Positions 25,099-33,950 of a DNA stretch of 64,000 nucleotides are shown here, one piece after another. Position 1 is the first letter of the stretch. Every line of letters starts with the position of its first letter. The position numbers were made by a program, and so were the translations under genes. The notes beneath the pieces were generated by a model, which saw only the letters and a program-made list of their open reading frames with translations, did not search any database and was not told where the DNA came from. The stretch lies in the NCBI RefSeq assembly GCF_900103715.1, contig NZ_FNHL01000001.1:1035295-1099294 (forward strand), given 5' to 3'. The stretch comes from Halogranum gelatinilyticum (GTDB lineage: Archaea > Halobacteriota > Halobacteria > Halobacteriales > Haloferacaceae).

Positions 25099-26178
25099 GT
25101 GCCGACGCGTAGTCCCCGTGCAGTCGTCGTCGACGACTCCCGGTTCATGCGGGAACTCATCTCCGACGTCCTCCGCGACGGCGGCGTTACCGTCGTCGCC
25201 GAGGCCTCTGACGGCCACGAGGCGGTCGCAGCCGTCACCCGTCACCGCCCGGACGTGGTGACGATGGACGTCGAGATGCCCCGGATGAACGGTATCGACG
25301 CGGTCGAACGGATCATGGACGAACAGCCGACGCCCGTGTTGATGCTCTCGGCGTACACCGAGGACGGCGCGGACGTCACTTTCGAGGCACTCGACAAGGG
25401 TGCCGTCGACTTTTTCGCGAAGCCCGGCGGCGAGGTGTCGATGGGCGTCACCCGCCAGAAGGCACAGCTCGTCGAGAAGGTCAAATCCGTCGCGACGGCG
25501 GACCTCTCGCGACGGACGCGGTCGCGCTCGCGCACCGCACAGACGGCCACCCCCTCGGGGACGGCCGCACGGACCACCGAGACGGCCTCGTACGTCGACA
25601 ACCCGACGCTCGTCATCGGCTCGTCGACCGGCGGGCCGGGGGCGGTCGAGACCGTCCTCTCGGAGCTGCCGTTGGCGGCGGACTTCCGCGTGCTCGTCGT
25701 CCAGCATATGCCGGACGCGTTCACGGGTCGGTTCGCCGACCGCCTCGACGCCCGCTCGGAGTACGACGTGCGCGAGGCGACCGACGGCGCGCGCATCGGC
25801 GGCGGGGAGGTCCTCGTCGCCAACGGCGGGACGAACACGCTCGTCTCGCACTACAACCGCGGTCGGATGCGCGTCAAACTGACCGAGGACGACTTCGACA
25901 AGGGCGTCCAGCCCTCCGTCGACGTGACGATGGAATCCGTCGCGAGGAAAGTCGACGACCCCGTCGTCGGCGTCATCCTGACCGGGATGGGCGGCGACGG
26001 CGCGGACGGAATCGAAGCACTCTCGCGGGCCGGTGCGTACACCGTCGCCGAGAGCGAGGAGTCCGCCGTCATCTACGGGATGCCGAAGCGGGCCGTCGAG
26101 ACGGGCTGTATCGACTCCGTCGAACATCTCGACGACGTCGCAGCGGACGTGCTCGAACACGTCCGGGAGGGTAACTGA
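25099..26178 (+). CDS. cheB: Chemotaxis methylesterase CheB
   Basis: A 359-residue two-domain protein starting at GTG. Residues 7-125 are a receiver domain with phospho-acceptor Asp57 (VTMDVEMPRMNG). The C-terminal esterase domain has the catalytic serine in GSSTGGPGAVE, the histidine in VQHMPDAFTGRFADRLD and the aspartate in GMGGDGADG. It removes methyl groups from transducers (and can deamidate). cheA follows with 1 base between stop and start, giving a cheB-cheA-cheR order. Confidence 0.95.
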   Translation: MPTRSPRAVVVDDSRFMRELISDVLRDGGVTVVAEASDGHEAVAAVTRHRPDVVTMDVEMPRMNGIDAVERIMDEQPTPVLMLSAYTEDGADVTFEALDKGAVDFFAKPGGEVSMGVTRQKAQLVEKVKSVATADLSRRTRSRSRTAQTATPSGTAARTTETASYVDNPTLVIGSSTGGPGAVETVLSELPLAADFRVLVVQHMPDAFTGRFADRLDARSEYDVREATDGARIGGGEVLVANGGTNTLVSHYNRGRMRVKLTEDDFDKGVQPSVDVTMESVARKVDDPVVGVILTGMGGDGADGIEALSRAGAYTVAESEESAVIYGMPKRAVETGCIDSVEHLDDVAADVLEHVREGN

Positions 26179-26179
26179 G

Positions 26180-28267
26180 ATGGACGAACACAGACAGATC
26201 TTCATCCACGAGAGTCACGAACAGATTACGGAACTGAACAACTCGCTTCTCGCCCTCGAGTCGAACCCCGAGGACGCCGAGGCGATGGACGCCATCTTCC
26301 GGACGGCGCACACGCTCAAGGGCAACGCGGCGGCGATGGGCTACGAGAACGCCAGTACCCTCGCGCACGCGCTCGAAGACCTCCTCGACGAGGTCCGACA
26401 GGGCCGCATCGAGGTCTCGCCGGAGCTGATGGACCTGCTCTTCGACGGTATCGACGAGCTGGAAGCCATGCTCGCCGAGATTTCGGAGACCGGCGAGACG
26501 ACCATCGACCCCGAGGAGACCGGCGGCGAAATCCGCGCGCTCATCGAGGCCGAACTCGCGGCCGACGCCGCAGCCGACGAGCCAGTCGAAGCGGACGCCG
26601 AGACGGTCGGCGAGACAGACGAGGCACGCGAGACGCCCGACCGCGTCGACGGTCTCGTCTCCGGCGACCTCGCCGACGCGCTGACGACGCTCGCCGCCGG
26701 CGCGGACGACCCGCTCGTCCACGCCCGCGTCGACGTCGGCGACAGCGATATGAAGGGCGTCGACGGGCTGTTCGTCCTCCAAGCGGTGGAGGGAGCCTTC
26801 GGCGACTACGAGAGCGCGCCGCCCGCCGACGACATCGAGGACGGCGACTACGACGAGGGCTTCGACGTCTTCGTCGTCGCCGACTCGCCCGCCGTCGTCG
26901 AGGCGGGTCTCGACGCGGTGAGTCAGGTCGAATCCGTCGACGTGACGGACGTCTCGGCGGCCGTGGGCCACGAGCCGGTCGTCGCCGAGTCGGAGGTCGA
27001 GGGCGACACGGGCAAGGCAGACGACAGAACGGAGGCAGGGGCCGACGCCGACACGACGACGCCGGCCACCGACGACCTCGACGTCGAGGCAGTCGACGAG
27101 GTGACGGAGAAGCCGGACCGCGCGGGGATGGACGACAGCATCTCGTCGGTCCGCGTCGACGTCGACCAGCTGGACACGCTCTACGGGCTGGTCGAACAGC
27201 TCGTGACGAGCCGCATCAAGCTCCGCCGCGAGATGGACGACCTCGACATCAAGAAGTCCGAGAACCTCGACGAACTGGACAAGATCTCGTCGAACCTCCA
27301 GAACACGGTGATGGATATGCGGCTCATCCCGTTGAAGAAGGTCGTCAACAAGTTCCCGCGGCTCGTCCGCGACATCGCCCGCGACCAGGAGAAGCAGGTC
27401 GACTTCACCATCGAGGGCGAGGATATCGAACTCGATAGAACGATTCTGACGGAGATCCGCGACCCGCTGATGCACATCCTGCGGAACGCGGTCGACCACG
27501 GGATCGAGTCGCCCGAGGAGCGCGAGGCCGTCGACAAGCCTCCGGAGGGGCGCGTGAAGCTCACGGCGACCCGCGAGCGCGACCACGTGACCATCGAGGT
27601 CTCGGACGACGGCGGCGGTCTCGACGTGGACTCCATCCGCACGAAGGCCGTCGAGAAGGGCGTCAAGACGCAGGGCGAACTCGACGCGATGACCGACTCG
27701 GAGGTCTACGACCTCGTCTTCCACCCCGGCTTCTCGACCAACGAGGAGATCACGGACATCAGCGGCCGCGGGGTCGGGATGGACGTGGTCCACTCGACGG
27801 TCACACAGCTCGACGGAACCGTCTCCGTCGACAGCGAACCCGGTGAGGGGACGACCGTCTCGCTGCGGCTGCCCGTGACGGTCGCCATCGTGAAGATGAT
27901 GTTCGTCCGCGTGGGCGACACGGAGTACGGCATCCCCGTCAAGAACATCGACGAGGTTGCCCGGCTGAAGGACGTCCACACCGTCAAGGGCGACGAAGTC
28001 ATCGAACACGACGACGACATCTACCCCGTCGTCCGCCTCGGCGAGGTGCTGGACGAACCGGCCGCCTCGCGCAACGGCGACGGAATGCTCCTGCGGATTC
28101 GCCCCGAGAAACGGCAGGTCGCGCTCCACTGCGACGCCGTCCTCGACCAGGAGGAGGTCGTGGTCAAACCCCTGGAGGGCGTCCTCAGCGGGATTCCCGG
28201 TCTCTCGGGGACGGCCGTCCTCGGCGACGGCGACATCGTGACCATCCTCGACGTGGTGACGCTATGA
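26180..28267 (+). CDS. cheA: Chemotaxis histidine kinase CheA
   Basis: A 695-residue kinase starting at MDEHRQIFIHES. The P1 domain has the phosphorylated His44 (TAHTLKGNAAAMG). A long acidic linker with a P2-like region follows. The dimerisation and kinase domains (N box ILRNAVDHGIE, G1 SDDGGGLD, G2 GRGVGMDVV) come next, and a CheW-like domain ends the protein. It phosphorylates CheY and CheB. The 49 upstream codons of the longer frame overlap cheB and are not part of it. The stop overlaps the cheR start (ATGA). Confidence 0.95.
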   Translation: MDEHRQIFIHESHEQITELNNSLLALESNPEDAEAMDAIFRTAHTLKGNAAAMGYENASTLAHALEDLLDEVRQGRIEVSPELMDLLFDGIDELEAMLAEISETGETTIDPEETGGEIRALIEAELAADAAADEPVEADAETVGETDEARETPDRVDGLVSGDLADALTTLAAGADDPLVHARVDVGDSDMKGVDGLFVLQAVEGAFGDYESAPPADDIEDGDYDEGFDVFVVADSPAVVEAGLDAVSQVESVDVTDVSAAVGHEPVVAESEVEGDTGKADDRTEAGADADTTTPATDDLDVEAVDEVTEKPDRAGMDDSISSVRVDVDQLDTLYGLVEQLVTSRIKLRREMDDLDIKKSENLDELDKISSNLQNTVMDMRLIPLKKVVNKFPRLVRDIARDQEKQVDFTIEGEDIELDRTILTEIRDPLMHILRNAVDHGIESPEEREAVDKPPEGRVKLTATRERDHVTIEVSDDGGGLDVDSIRTKAVEKGVKTQGELDAMTDSEVYDLVFHPGFSTNEEITDISGRGVGMDVVHSTVTQLDGTVSVDSEPGEGTTVSLRLPVTVAIVKMMFVRVGDTEYGIPVKNIDEVARLKDVHTVKGDEVIEHDDDIYPVVRLGEVLDEPAASRNGDGMLLRIRPEKRQVALHCDAVLDQEEVVVKPLEGVLSGIPGLSGTAVLGDGDIVTILDVVTL

Positions 28268-29079
28268 GCCGCAGCGAGACCGACGACCGGGGCTTCCAGC
28301 GCGTCATCAAGCATATCGCCGACGAGGTGGACTTCGAACCCGGCTACTACAACGACGCCTACCTCGGGCGGCGCATCACCGCCCGGATGCGGCGGTGCAA
28401 GGCCGAGGACTACGACAGCTATCTGACCGTCCTCCGTCGCGACGACGAGGAGCGTGACCTCCTCTTGGACTCGCTGACGGTCAACGTGACCAACTTCTTC
28501 CGCAACCCCGAGATGTGGGAGGCACTCCGGCCGGTCCTCCGCGACCTCACTGCCGACCGTCGGCGCGTCACCGCGTGGAGCGCGCCCTGCGCCGACGGCC
28601 GCGAACCTTACTCGATGGCGATGCTGGCGAAAGACGACCCCGAAATCGTCGCCCGCAAGCTGTCGATTCTCGGGACCGACATCGACCGCGAAGCACTCGC
28701 GGCCGCTCGCCGCGGCGAGTACGAGACGACGCGGACGACCGACATCGGCGGCGAACTCGACCCCCTGACCGATGCGGCGGCCTACGTCCGCCAGGAGGGC
28801 GACCACTTCCGCGTCCGCGACGCGGTCAAACGGATGGTCGAGTTCGAGCGTCACGACCTCATCCGCGACGGGTCGAAGTCCGGCTTCGGGCTCGTGATGT
28901 GTCGGAACCTGCTCATCTACATCGACACGGAGTACAAGCAGGCCATCTTCGACACCATCACCGACTCCATCCGGCCGGGCGGCTATCTCGTCATCGGGAT
29001 GACCGAGTCGCTGCCGCCCGCCTCCCGCGAGGTGTTCACGCCCGTCGACAAACGGCGGCGAATCTACTGCAAGGAGTAA
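28264..29079 (+). CDS. cheR: Chemotaxis methyltransferase CheR
   Basis: A 271-residue CheR. The N-terminal helical domain (YLGRRITARMRRCKAEDYDSYL) and the methyltransferase core (TVNVTNFFRNPEMWEAL, WSAPCADGREPYSMAML as the SAM site, LGTDIDREALAAARRGEY, VMCRNLLIYID) are all present. It methylates glutamates of transducers from SAM, opposing CheB. It is translationally coupled to cheA and is followed after 8 bases by a HEAT-repeat gene. Confidence 0.95.
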   Translation: MSRSETDDRGFQRVIKHIADEVDFEPGYYNDAYLGRRITARMRRCKAEDYDSYLTVLRRDDEERDLLLDSLTVNVTNFFRNPEMWEALRPVLRDLTADRRRVTAWSAPCADGREPYSMAMLAKDDPEIVARKLSILGTDIDREALAAARRGEYETTRTTDIGGELDPLTDAAAYVRQEGDHFRVRDAVKRMVEFERHDLIRDGSKSGFGLVMCRNLLIYIDTEYKQAIFDTITDSIRPGGYLVIGMTESLPPASREVFTPVDKRRRIYCKE

Positions 29080-29087
29080 CCCAACCC

Positions 29088-30311
29088 ATGTCCCTGTACC
29101 AACTCGCACGCGACGGCGACGCCGACGAACTGCTCTCTCGACTCTGGGAGAGCGACAGCGTGGCCGTCCGAACACGCGCGGCGGAACTGCTCGGCGAACT
29201 CGCAGACGAGAGCGACCACGAGATCGTCCGCGGCGTCGTCGAGGCCGCAACCGGCGACGACGACGAGGCGGTCCGCGCGGCCGCCATCGACGCGCTCGAC
29301 GAGATGGGACAGGCAGCCGTCGAACGGCTGCTCGCGGAGCTGACCGGCGTCGACGCCGACGGCGGTGCAGAGTGGGTGACGGCAAAGCGGTTCGCGCAGG
29401 CACTCTCGGCCGACCAACCGGAGCTCCGGATGGCCGCGGCCAACGCGCTCGGCCGTCTCGGCGACACGGCCGTCGTCCCTGCACTCGTCGACCGACTGGA
29501 CGACCCCGAGCCGCGGGTGCGGGCCCGCGTCGCCGCTGCCTGTGGCAGTCTCGGCGATCCGCGAGCGGTCGACCCGCTCGTCACGTTGCTCTCGGACAAC
29601 CGCCGCGACGTCAAACGGGCGGCCGCCGACGCGCTCGCGAACATCGGGACCGGTCCCGCACTGAGCGCGCTGCGGGACCTGCTCGACGACGACAGCGAGA
29701 CCATCCGCTGGGTCGTCGTCAGCGCGCTGGGAGAGGCCGGGTCGGTCGCGCCCGTCCGCGACCTCGCGGGCGCGCTCGGCGACGAGAGTTCCCTCGTCCG
29801 GCGGGCTGCCGTGTTCTCCATCATCGGGCTGCTGTCGAACGCGCCGCAGAACCGGAGCCACCAGGTCCGGGAGGCCGTCGTCTCGGAGCTCTCGGCAGTC
29901 GACGACGACGTCGTCGTCGGCCCGCTCGTCGAGATTCTCGAAGACAGCGTCCAGCGGCCCCAGCGGCGCAACGCGGCGTGGCTGCTCGGCCGCGTCACGC
30001 CCGAGGGACAGGCCGAACCCGTCACCGACGCGCTCGTCGACCTGCTGTCGGACGACGACGCGATGACCGCGCAGTTCGCGGCGACGAGCCTCACGGACGT
30101 CGGCGGCGAGTACGCCGAACGCCGCCTGCTCGACCTCGTCACCGACGACGACGCCGACGCGGCCGCACAGGCGAAGGCCGTGTTCGTCCTCGGCCAGATC
30201 GGCACGGACCGCTCGCGCGCCAAACTGGAGAAGCTGACCAACGAGTCCGACGACCAGGAGGTCAGACGCCGCGCGTTCGCGGCCCTCTCGAAACTCGGGG
30301 GGCACGCGTGA
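29088..30311 (+). CDS. HEAT-repeat protein of the chemotaxis operon
   Basis: A 407-residue all-helical protein made of about 10-12 HEAT-like repeats (recurring pattern xDPxxxVRxxAAxALGxLGD). The start at MSLYQLARDGDADELL follows cheR by 8 bases. It matches the position and type of the HEAT-repeat protein that, with CheF, was found to link Che proteins and the archaellum in Halobacterium (the OE2401F type). It probably serves as a scaffold. Its stop overlaps a possible 22-codon micro-ORF leading to cheF. Confidence 0.85.
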   Translation: MSLYQLARDGDADELLSRLWESDSVAVRTRAAELLGELADESDHEIVRGVVEAATGDDDEAVRAAAIDALDEMGQAAVERLLAELTGVDADGGAEWVTAKRFAQALSADQPELRMAAANALGRLGDTAVVPALVDRLDDPEPRVRARVAAACGSLGDPRAVDPLVTLLSDNRRDVKRAAADALANIGTGPALSALRDLLDDDSETIRWVVVSALGEAGSVAPVRDLAGALGDESSLVRRAAVFSIIGLLSNAPQNRSHQVREAVVSELSAVDDDVVVGPLVEILEDSVQRPQRRNAAWLLGRVTPEGQAEPVTDALVDLLSDDDAMTAQFAATSLTDVGGEYAERRLLDLVTDDDADAAAQAKAVFVLGQIGTDRSRAKLEKLTNESDDQEVRRRAFAALSKLGGHA

Positions 30312-30376
30312 ACGTCGCGTGGTCGCTCCTCGCCGACGAGGCCGAGGCGGCGGCCGGCGGAGGTGATCGCCCGTGA
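30308..30376 (+). CDS. Possible 22-residue micro-ORF between HEAT gene and cheF
   Basis: A GTG codon overlapping the HEAT-gene stop (GTGA) opens a 22-codon frame that ends in TGA overlapping the cheF GTG start (GTGA). The frame exactly fills the gap. It begins VNVAWSLL and then is Ala/Glu/Gly-rich. It may be translated for coupling, or be a chance open frame in G+C-rich DNA. A strong ribosome-binding site for cheF lies inside it. Confidence 0.35.
   Translation: MNVAWSLLADEAEAAAGGGDRP
30359..30367 (+). promoter_or_regulatory. Strong ribosome-binding site of cheF
   Basis: GGAGGTGAT, a full match to the 3' end of archaeal 16S rRNA, ends 5 bases before the GTG at 30373. It fixes that GTG as the start of the CheF-like gene. 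Confidence 0.75.
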
Positions 30377-31236
30377 GCGACAGCGAGTACAAGATCACCG
30401 ACACGCAGGGGAAGTTCATGCAGGTCGTCCGCGACGGCCGGAAGCTGAACGACGCCGACTGGACGCCCGGCCGGCTCATCCTCTCGAACCGACGGCTCGT
30501 GCTCGTCGGCAACGGCGGCAAGCGGACCATCCCGCTCTCGAAGGTCGGCAAGCTCGGGGGGCGACACGACGCCAACCAGACCGTCGCGCGCGTCTCGGGC
30601 TACGTCAGCCTGCGGTTCGGGAAGGACGTCATCCTCGTCGCCGCCGCCGACCACGACGAGTTCGAACTCGACCTCTACCGGGCACTGCTCGACCAGCGGG
30701 TCGTCCTCGCGCGTCATCCGGCCGTCGCTGGCGGCGTCGTGCAGGACACCGAGTGGGAGAAGGGGCGGCTGAAGGTCGACGACGACGCGCTCAACCTCGC
30801 GCTCCAGAGCGGGACGTTCGTCGAACTCGACCTCGACGACATCGGCACCGTCACCTCGACGGAGCGAACCGTCTTCGACGAGAAACGGCTCGTGCTCGAA
30901 GCCGAGCACACCGAGGGATCGACGAGCGTCCAGACGCATCTCTCCGGCTCCGAACAGCAGTGTCTCGTCATGGAGTCGTTCCTGAAGAAAGGCGAGGAGC
31001 GCAGCAAGGCGGACATCGACCTCAGCGAACGCGAGAACGAGGTGTTGATGGCACTCTACTCCGGCGTCTCGCCGTTCGAGATTCCCACCTTCCTCGGGAT
31101 GGACGTCGACGACGTTGAGGACATCTTCGAGCGACTGGTCGACCTCGAAGTCGTCGAAGAAGTCCGCATCCGTCGTGAGGTCGCGCTCAAACCCCGTGGC
31201 CGCAACATCGCCAGCGAGGCGATGAATCAGCAGTAA
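30373..31236 (+). CDS. cheF: Chemotaxis adaptor CheF (copy in che operon)
   Basis: A 287-residue CheF/DUF439 protein: two PH-like beta-rich segments (GRLILSNRRLVLVGNGGKRTIPLSKV; KGRLKVDDDALNLAL) and a C-terminal helix-turn-helix region (RENEVLMALYSGVSPFEIPTFLGM, then RREVALKPRGR). CheF proteins join CheY, CheC/CheD and the archaellum motor in haloarchaea. A second copy lies convergent at 31253, with 16 bases between the stops. Confidence 0.9.
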   Translation: MSDSEYKITDTQGKFMQVVRDGRKLNDADWTPGRLILSNRRLVLVGNGGKRTIPLSKVGKLGGRHDANQTVARVSGYVSLRFGKDVILVAAADHDEFELDLYRALLDQRVVLARHPAVAGGVVQDTEWEKGRLKVDDDALNLALQSGTFVELDLDDIGTVTSTERTVFDEKRLVLEAEHTEGSTSVQTHLSGSEQQCLVMESFLKKGEERSKADIDLSERENEVLMALYSGVSPFEIPTFLGMDVDDVEDIFERLVDLEVVEEVRIRREVALKPRGRNIASEAMNQQ

Positions 31237-31252
31237 TCTTCTACAGCTCTAC

Positions 31253-32122
31253 TCAGGCGTTGACCCGTTCGAGATGCGTCGTCACCGCGACCCGTCCCTT
31301 CGGCGTCAGCTTCGTCGCCCCGTCGCCGTCGACGACCAGCCCGTCGTCGTGCAGCGAGTTGAGCACCATCGTAATCTGGGCCGGTTCGGCGTTGAGCAGC
31401 GTCCCGAGGTTCGCGCTGCCGCCGGTGGAGTAGAGCGCGACGAGTGCCTCCAGCTCCTCCTCGGAGTGGTCGAGTTCGCCGACCTCCTCTTGGATACTGC
31501 CGTACTCCAGACGGACGTACCGGCCGAAGATGTTGGTCTTGCGACCCGAGGGGACGGCGACCACCGAGACGAGTGCCTGCCCGCCATCGAGATGTGAGAT
31601 TTCGAGGACCGGCTGAGTCTTCCCGCCGAGTTGGCGGGTCGTCCGTTCGATGTTGCTCACCGCGGCGAGGTCGATGGTGAACGAGTCGCGTTCGCCGACG
31701 AACTTGACCGACTGCGGCTTCAACGAGAGCTTCGCCTTCGTCGTCGACGCGTCGGTCACGCGGCCGCCGACGCGGTCGGGATGTTTGACACGTACCGTCG
31801 TCCCGTTCAGGAGGACCTTGAACAGGACCGTGGTGAAGCGGTCGACGTTGCCGTTGCGTCCCTCGACGACGGCGGTGTGTTTCTGCCCCCGCGTTTCGTA
31901 CGCGAGGGTGACCGTGTCGTCGAAGAACTCCGCCAGCTCTCCGGGGACGAAGCCGACGCTCACGTCGAAGATACCTGAAAGCGGGATCGTCGTCTTGCCA
32001 CCCTCGCGCGCGAGCACCAGTCGCTTCTTGCTGAGGAGGACGCGACCCTTGACCGGCTCACCTCCCTGTACGTCTTCGGTGTAGAACCGCCCGACGAAAT
32101 CCGCAACCACTGATTCGCTCAT
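31253..32122 (-). CDS. cheF: Chemotaxis adaptor CheF (second copy)
   Basis: A 289-residue CheF paralog with the same layout: RVLLSKKRLVLAREGGKTTIPL, KAKLSLKPQSVKFV, and a C-terminal HTH-like region (SEEELEALVALYSTGGSANLGTLL, VVDGDGATKLTPKGR). It is better placed to be the arl-locus CheF because it follows the arlJ gene on the same strand. It has its own promoter with the motility-type palindrome (32180-32193). Two CheF-type proteins side by side also occur in Halobacterium. Confidence 0.9.
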   Translation of the reverse strand: MSESVVADFVGRFYTEDVQGGEPVKGRVLLSKKRLVLAREGGKTTIPLSGIFDVSVGFVPGELAEFFDDTVTLAYETRGQKHTAVVEGRNGNVDRFTTVLFKVLLNGTTVRVKHPDRVGGRVTDASTTKAKLSLKPQSVKFVGERDSFTIDLAAVSNIERTTRQLGGKTQPVLEISHLDGGQALVSVVAVPSGRKTNIFGRYVRLEYGSIQEEVGELDHSEEELEALVALYSTGGSANLGTLLNAEPAQITMVLNSLHDDGLVVDGDGATKLTPKGRVAVTTHLERVNA

Positions 32123-32158
32123 GGAAAGTCGTCTCGAATAAGGTGGCTCGCCCGGCCC

Positions 32159-32193
32159 TATTGATGTTTTCGTACAGGTTATCAGGCGGGATA
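32159..32193 (-). promoter_or_regulatory. Motility-type operator and TATA element before cheF
   Basis: TATCA-GGCG-GGATA (32180-32193; one mismatch in the second half) is centred 24 bases upstream of TATTGATG read on the plus strand (32159-32166), TATA-like on the minus strand. The leader would be about 14 bases. Confidence 0.6.
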
Positions 32194-32200
32194 ATCGGGT

Positions 32201-33949
32201 CTAGACCGCGAGGATGGTGCTGACGAGCATCCGCGTCCCGACCGCGGTCAGACAGCCAAGCCAGACGAGCATCACGAAGTGGATGTAGGCGTTCATCTTG
32301 TTGCCGCCGTCGATGGTCCGGATCATCAGCGAGGAGAGCACACCGTTGAACAGGATGATGGTCAAGAGCAGGAACTCGATGAGCGGGATGTCGTAGACGC
32401 CCGCGTAGATGAGCTGGCCGAAGTCGAACCGTCCGGAGCCGCTGACGGAGAACTCCTCGGTGAGGTCCGCGAGCACGTTGACGACCTCCAGGCCGATGAA
32501 GAAGGCGAACGCCGACGACGTGGTGATACCGTAGAGCAGCCCGATGAGCGTCACGGCCGCCTGCTGACGCTGCTGGCGCAGTTGGTTGACCGTACTCATG
32601 TTGCGGCTGATGAGTTCACCCAGTTGCTTGGGGTCGCCACCCATCTGTCGGCCGATGACGTACATCTCGCTGAACTTCTGGATGAGATACGACCGGGTGT
32701 CGACGCTGAACAGCCGCCACGACTCGACGGGGCCGATACGCATATTGAGCCGCCGGTAGAGCCGGTCGACGTCCGGCGACAGCGGGCCGAAGTCCTTCTC
32801 GCGGAGCGTCTCCAGGACAGCTGAGGTCGTGCTCTGTTTCGCGCTCTCGGTCGCCCCGAGCGCGCGGATGAAGTTAGGGAACTCGCCGTCGCGGGCGGTG
32901 ATCATCTGCTCTTCGATGCGGTAGACGACGCCGGGAATCACGAGCGGCGTCACGGGCACCGCGAGATACAGCGGCAGGGGCACCTCGTCGAGGAAGAACA
33001 GCAGATCACCGAGTCCGACGGGAGTGAAGTTGAACAGCCCACCGGCGGTGATGACGACGAGCGCGACGGTGAGCGTGGCCCCGAGGACGAACGAGGCGAG
33101 GAGCCGGAGGTCCGTCGGGGCGTCTTCCTCCTCGGGATGGTACCAGACCGGGTCGTACGGCGCGATGGCCCGGATGGCGAGGAAGAAGCCCACCTGGACG
33201 AACATGAAGAGGACGATGACAGCCGAGACGGTCGCCGTCGGGTCGTTCCCCGTCAGGATGGGCAGGACCGTCGCGAACACGAGCGCGAAGGTCATCGAGA
33301 GGATCATCGACATGTAGAGGTCCTTCATGACCTCGAGGTTGCCCAGCGCGCCCTCGTAGACTGTGCTGTAGTTCTGAATCATCGCGCTCTGTTCGGAGAG
33401 GAGGAAATCAGAGAGTTCCTGACCCGCTCCGAGCGTGTAGCCGAGGCGGTCGAAGAAGTCAGAGAGCGCGGGGCTTGCGACCTCCTTGGCCCGGCGACGG
33501 CAGGCGTCGTCGAGACTCTGGTTCCAGGTGTCGACGAGGTGGACGACGTGGGCGATCTCGTCGGCGAGGATGCCGTACTCCTCCTCGGCGGCGAGCGTCC
33601 GGAAGACCTCCATCCGGTCGATGTTCGTCGTCGACAACACCGTCATGTGGGTCATCACTAGATGGAGCTGTTTCTCGATGGCGACCTTGCGCTGGCTGAG
33701 ATACACCTTCGGGTAGAGCGCGGCGGCGACGAAGACGAGCGCGCCGAGTCCTGGGATAGGGAGCCGGACGAACAGCGGGAGTTCCAACAGCACCGCAGTC
33801 AGGATGGTGAGCGTGAAGAAGCCGAGCGAGGGGACGAGCACCCCGAGGACGTAGGTCCGTTTCGAGATGTCGAGTTTACCGTACGACTCCAGCAGGTCGG
33901 AGGTGAACGCGAGTGAGTCGCCGAGGAAGTCGGATTCGCTCGTGGCCAT
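32201..33949 (-). CDS. arlJ: Archaellum membrane platform protein ArlJ (FlaJ)
   Basis: A 582-residue multi-pass protein of the T2SF/TadC type. Cytosolic segments (FRTLAAEEEYGILADEIAHVVHL; EFPNFIRALGATESAKQST) alternate with about nine membrane helices. It is the platform on which ArlI acts. It is the last gene of the arlCE-F-G-H-I-J operon and starts 1 base after the arlI stop. Confidence 0.93.
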   Translation of the reverse strand: MATSESDFLGDSLAFTSDLLESYGKLDISKRTYVLGVLVPSLGFFTLTILTAVLLELPLFVRLPIPGLGALVFVAAALYPKVYLSQRKVAIEKQLHLVMTHMTVLSTTNIDRMEVFRTLAAEEEYGILADEIAHVVHLVDTWNQSLDDACRRRAKEVASPALSDFFDRLGYTLGAGQELSDFLLSEQSAMIQNYSTVYEGALGNLEVMKDLYMSMILSMTFALVFATVLPILTGNDPTATVSAVIVLFMFVQVGFFLAIRAIAPYDPVWYHPEEEDAPTDLRLLASFVLGATLTVALVVITAGGLFNFTPVGLGDLLFFLDEVPLPLYLAVPVTPLVIPGVVYRIEEQMITARDGEFPNFIRALGATESAKQSTTSAVLETLREKDFGPLSPDVDRLYRRLNMRIGPVESWRLFSVDTRSYLIQKFSEMYVIGRQMGGDPKQLGELISRNMSTVNQLRQQRQQAAVTLIGLLYGITTSSAFAFFIGLEVVNVLADLTEEFSVSGSGRFDFGQLIYAGVYDIPLIEFLLLTIILFNGVLSSLMIRTIDGGNKMNAYIHFVMLVWLGCLTAVGTRMLVSTILAV

Positions 33950-33950
33950 C

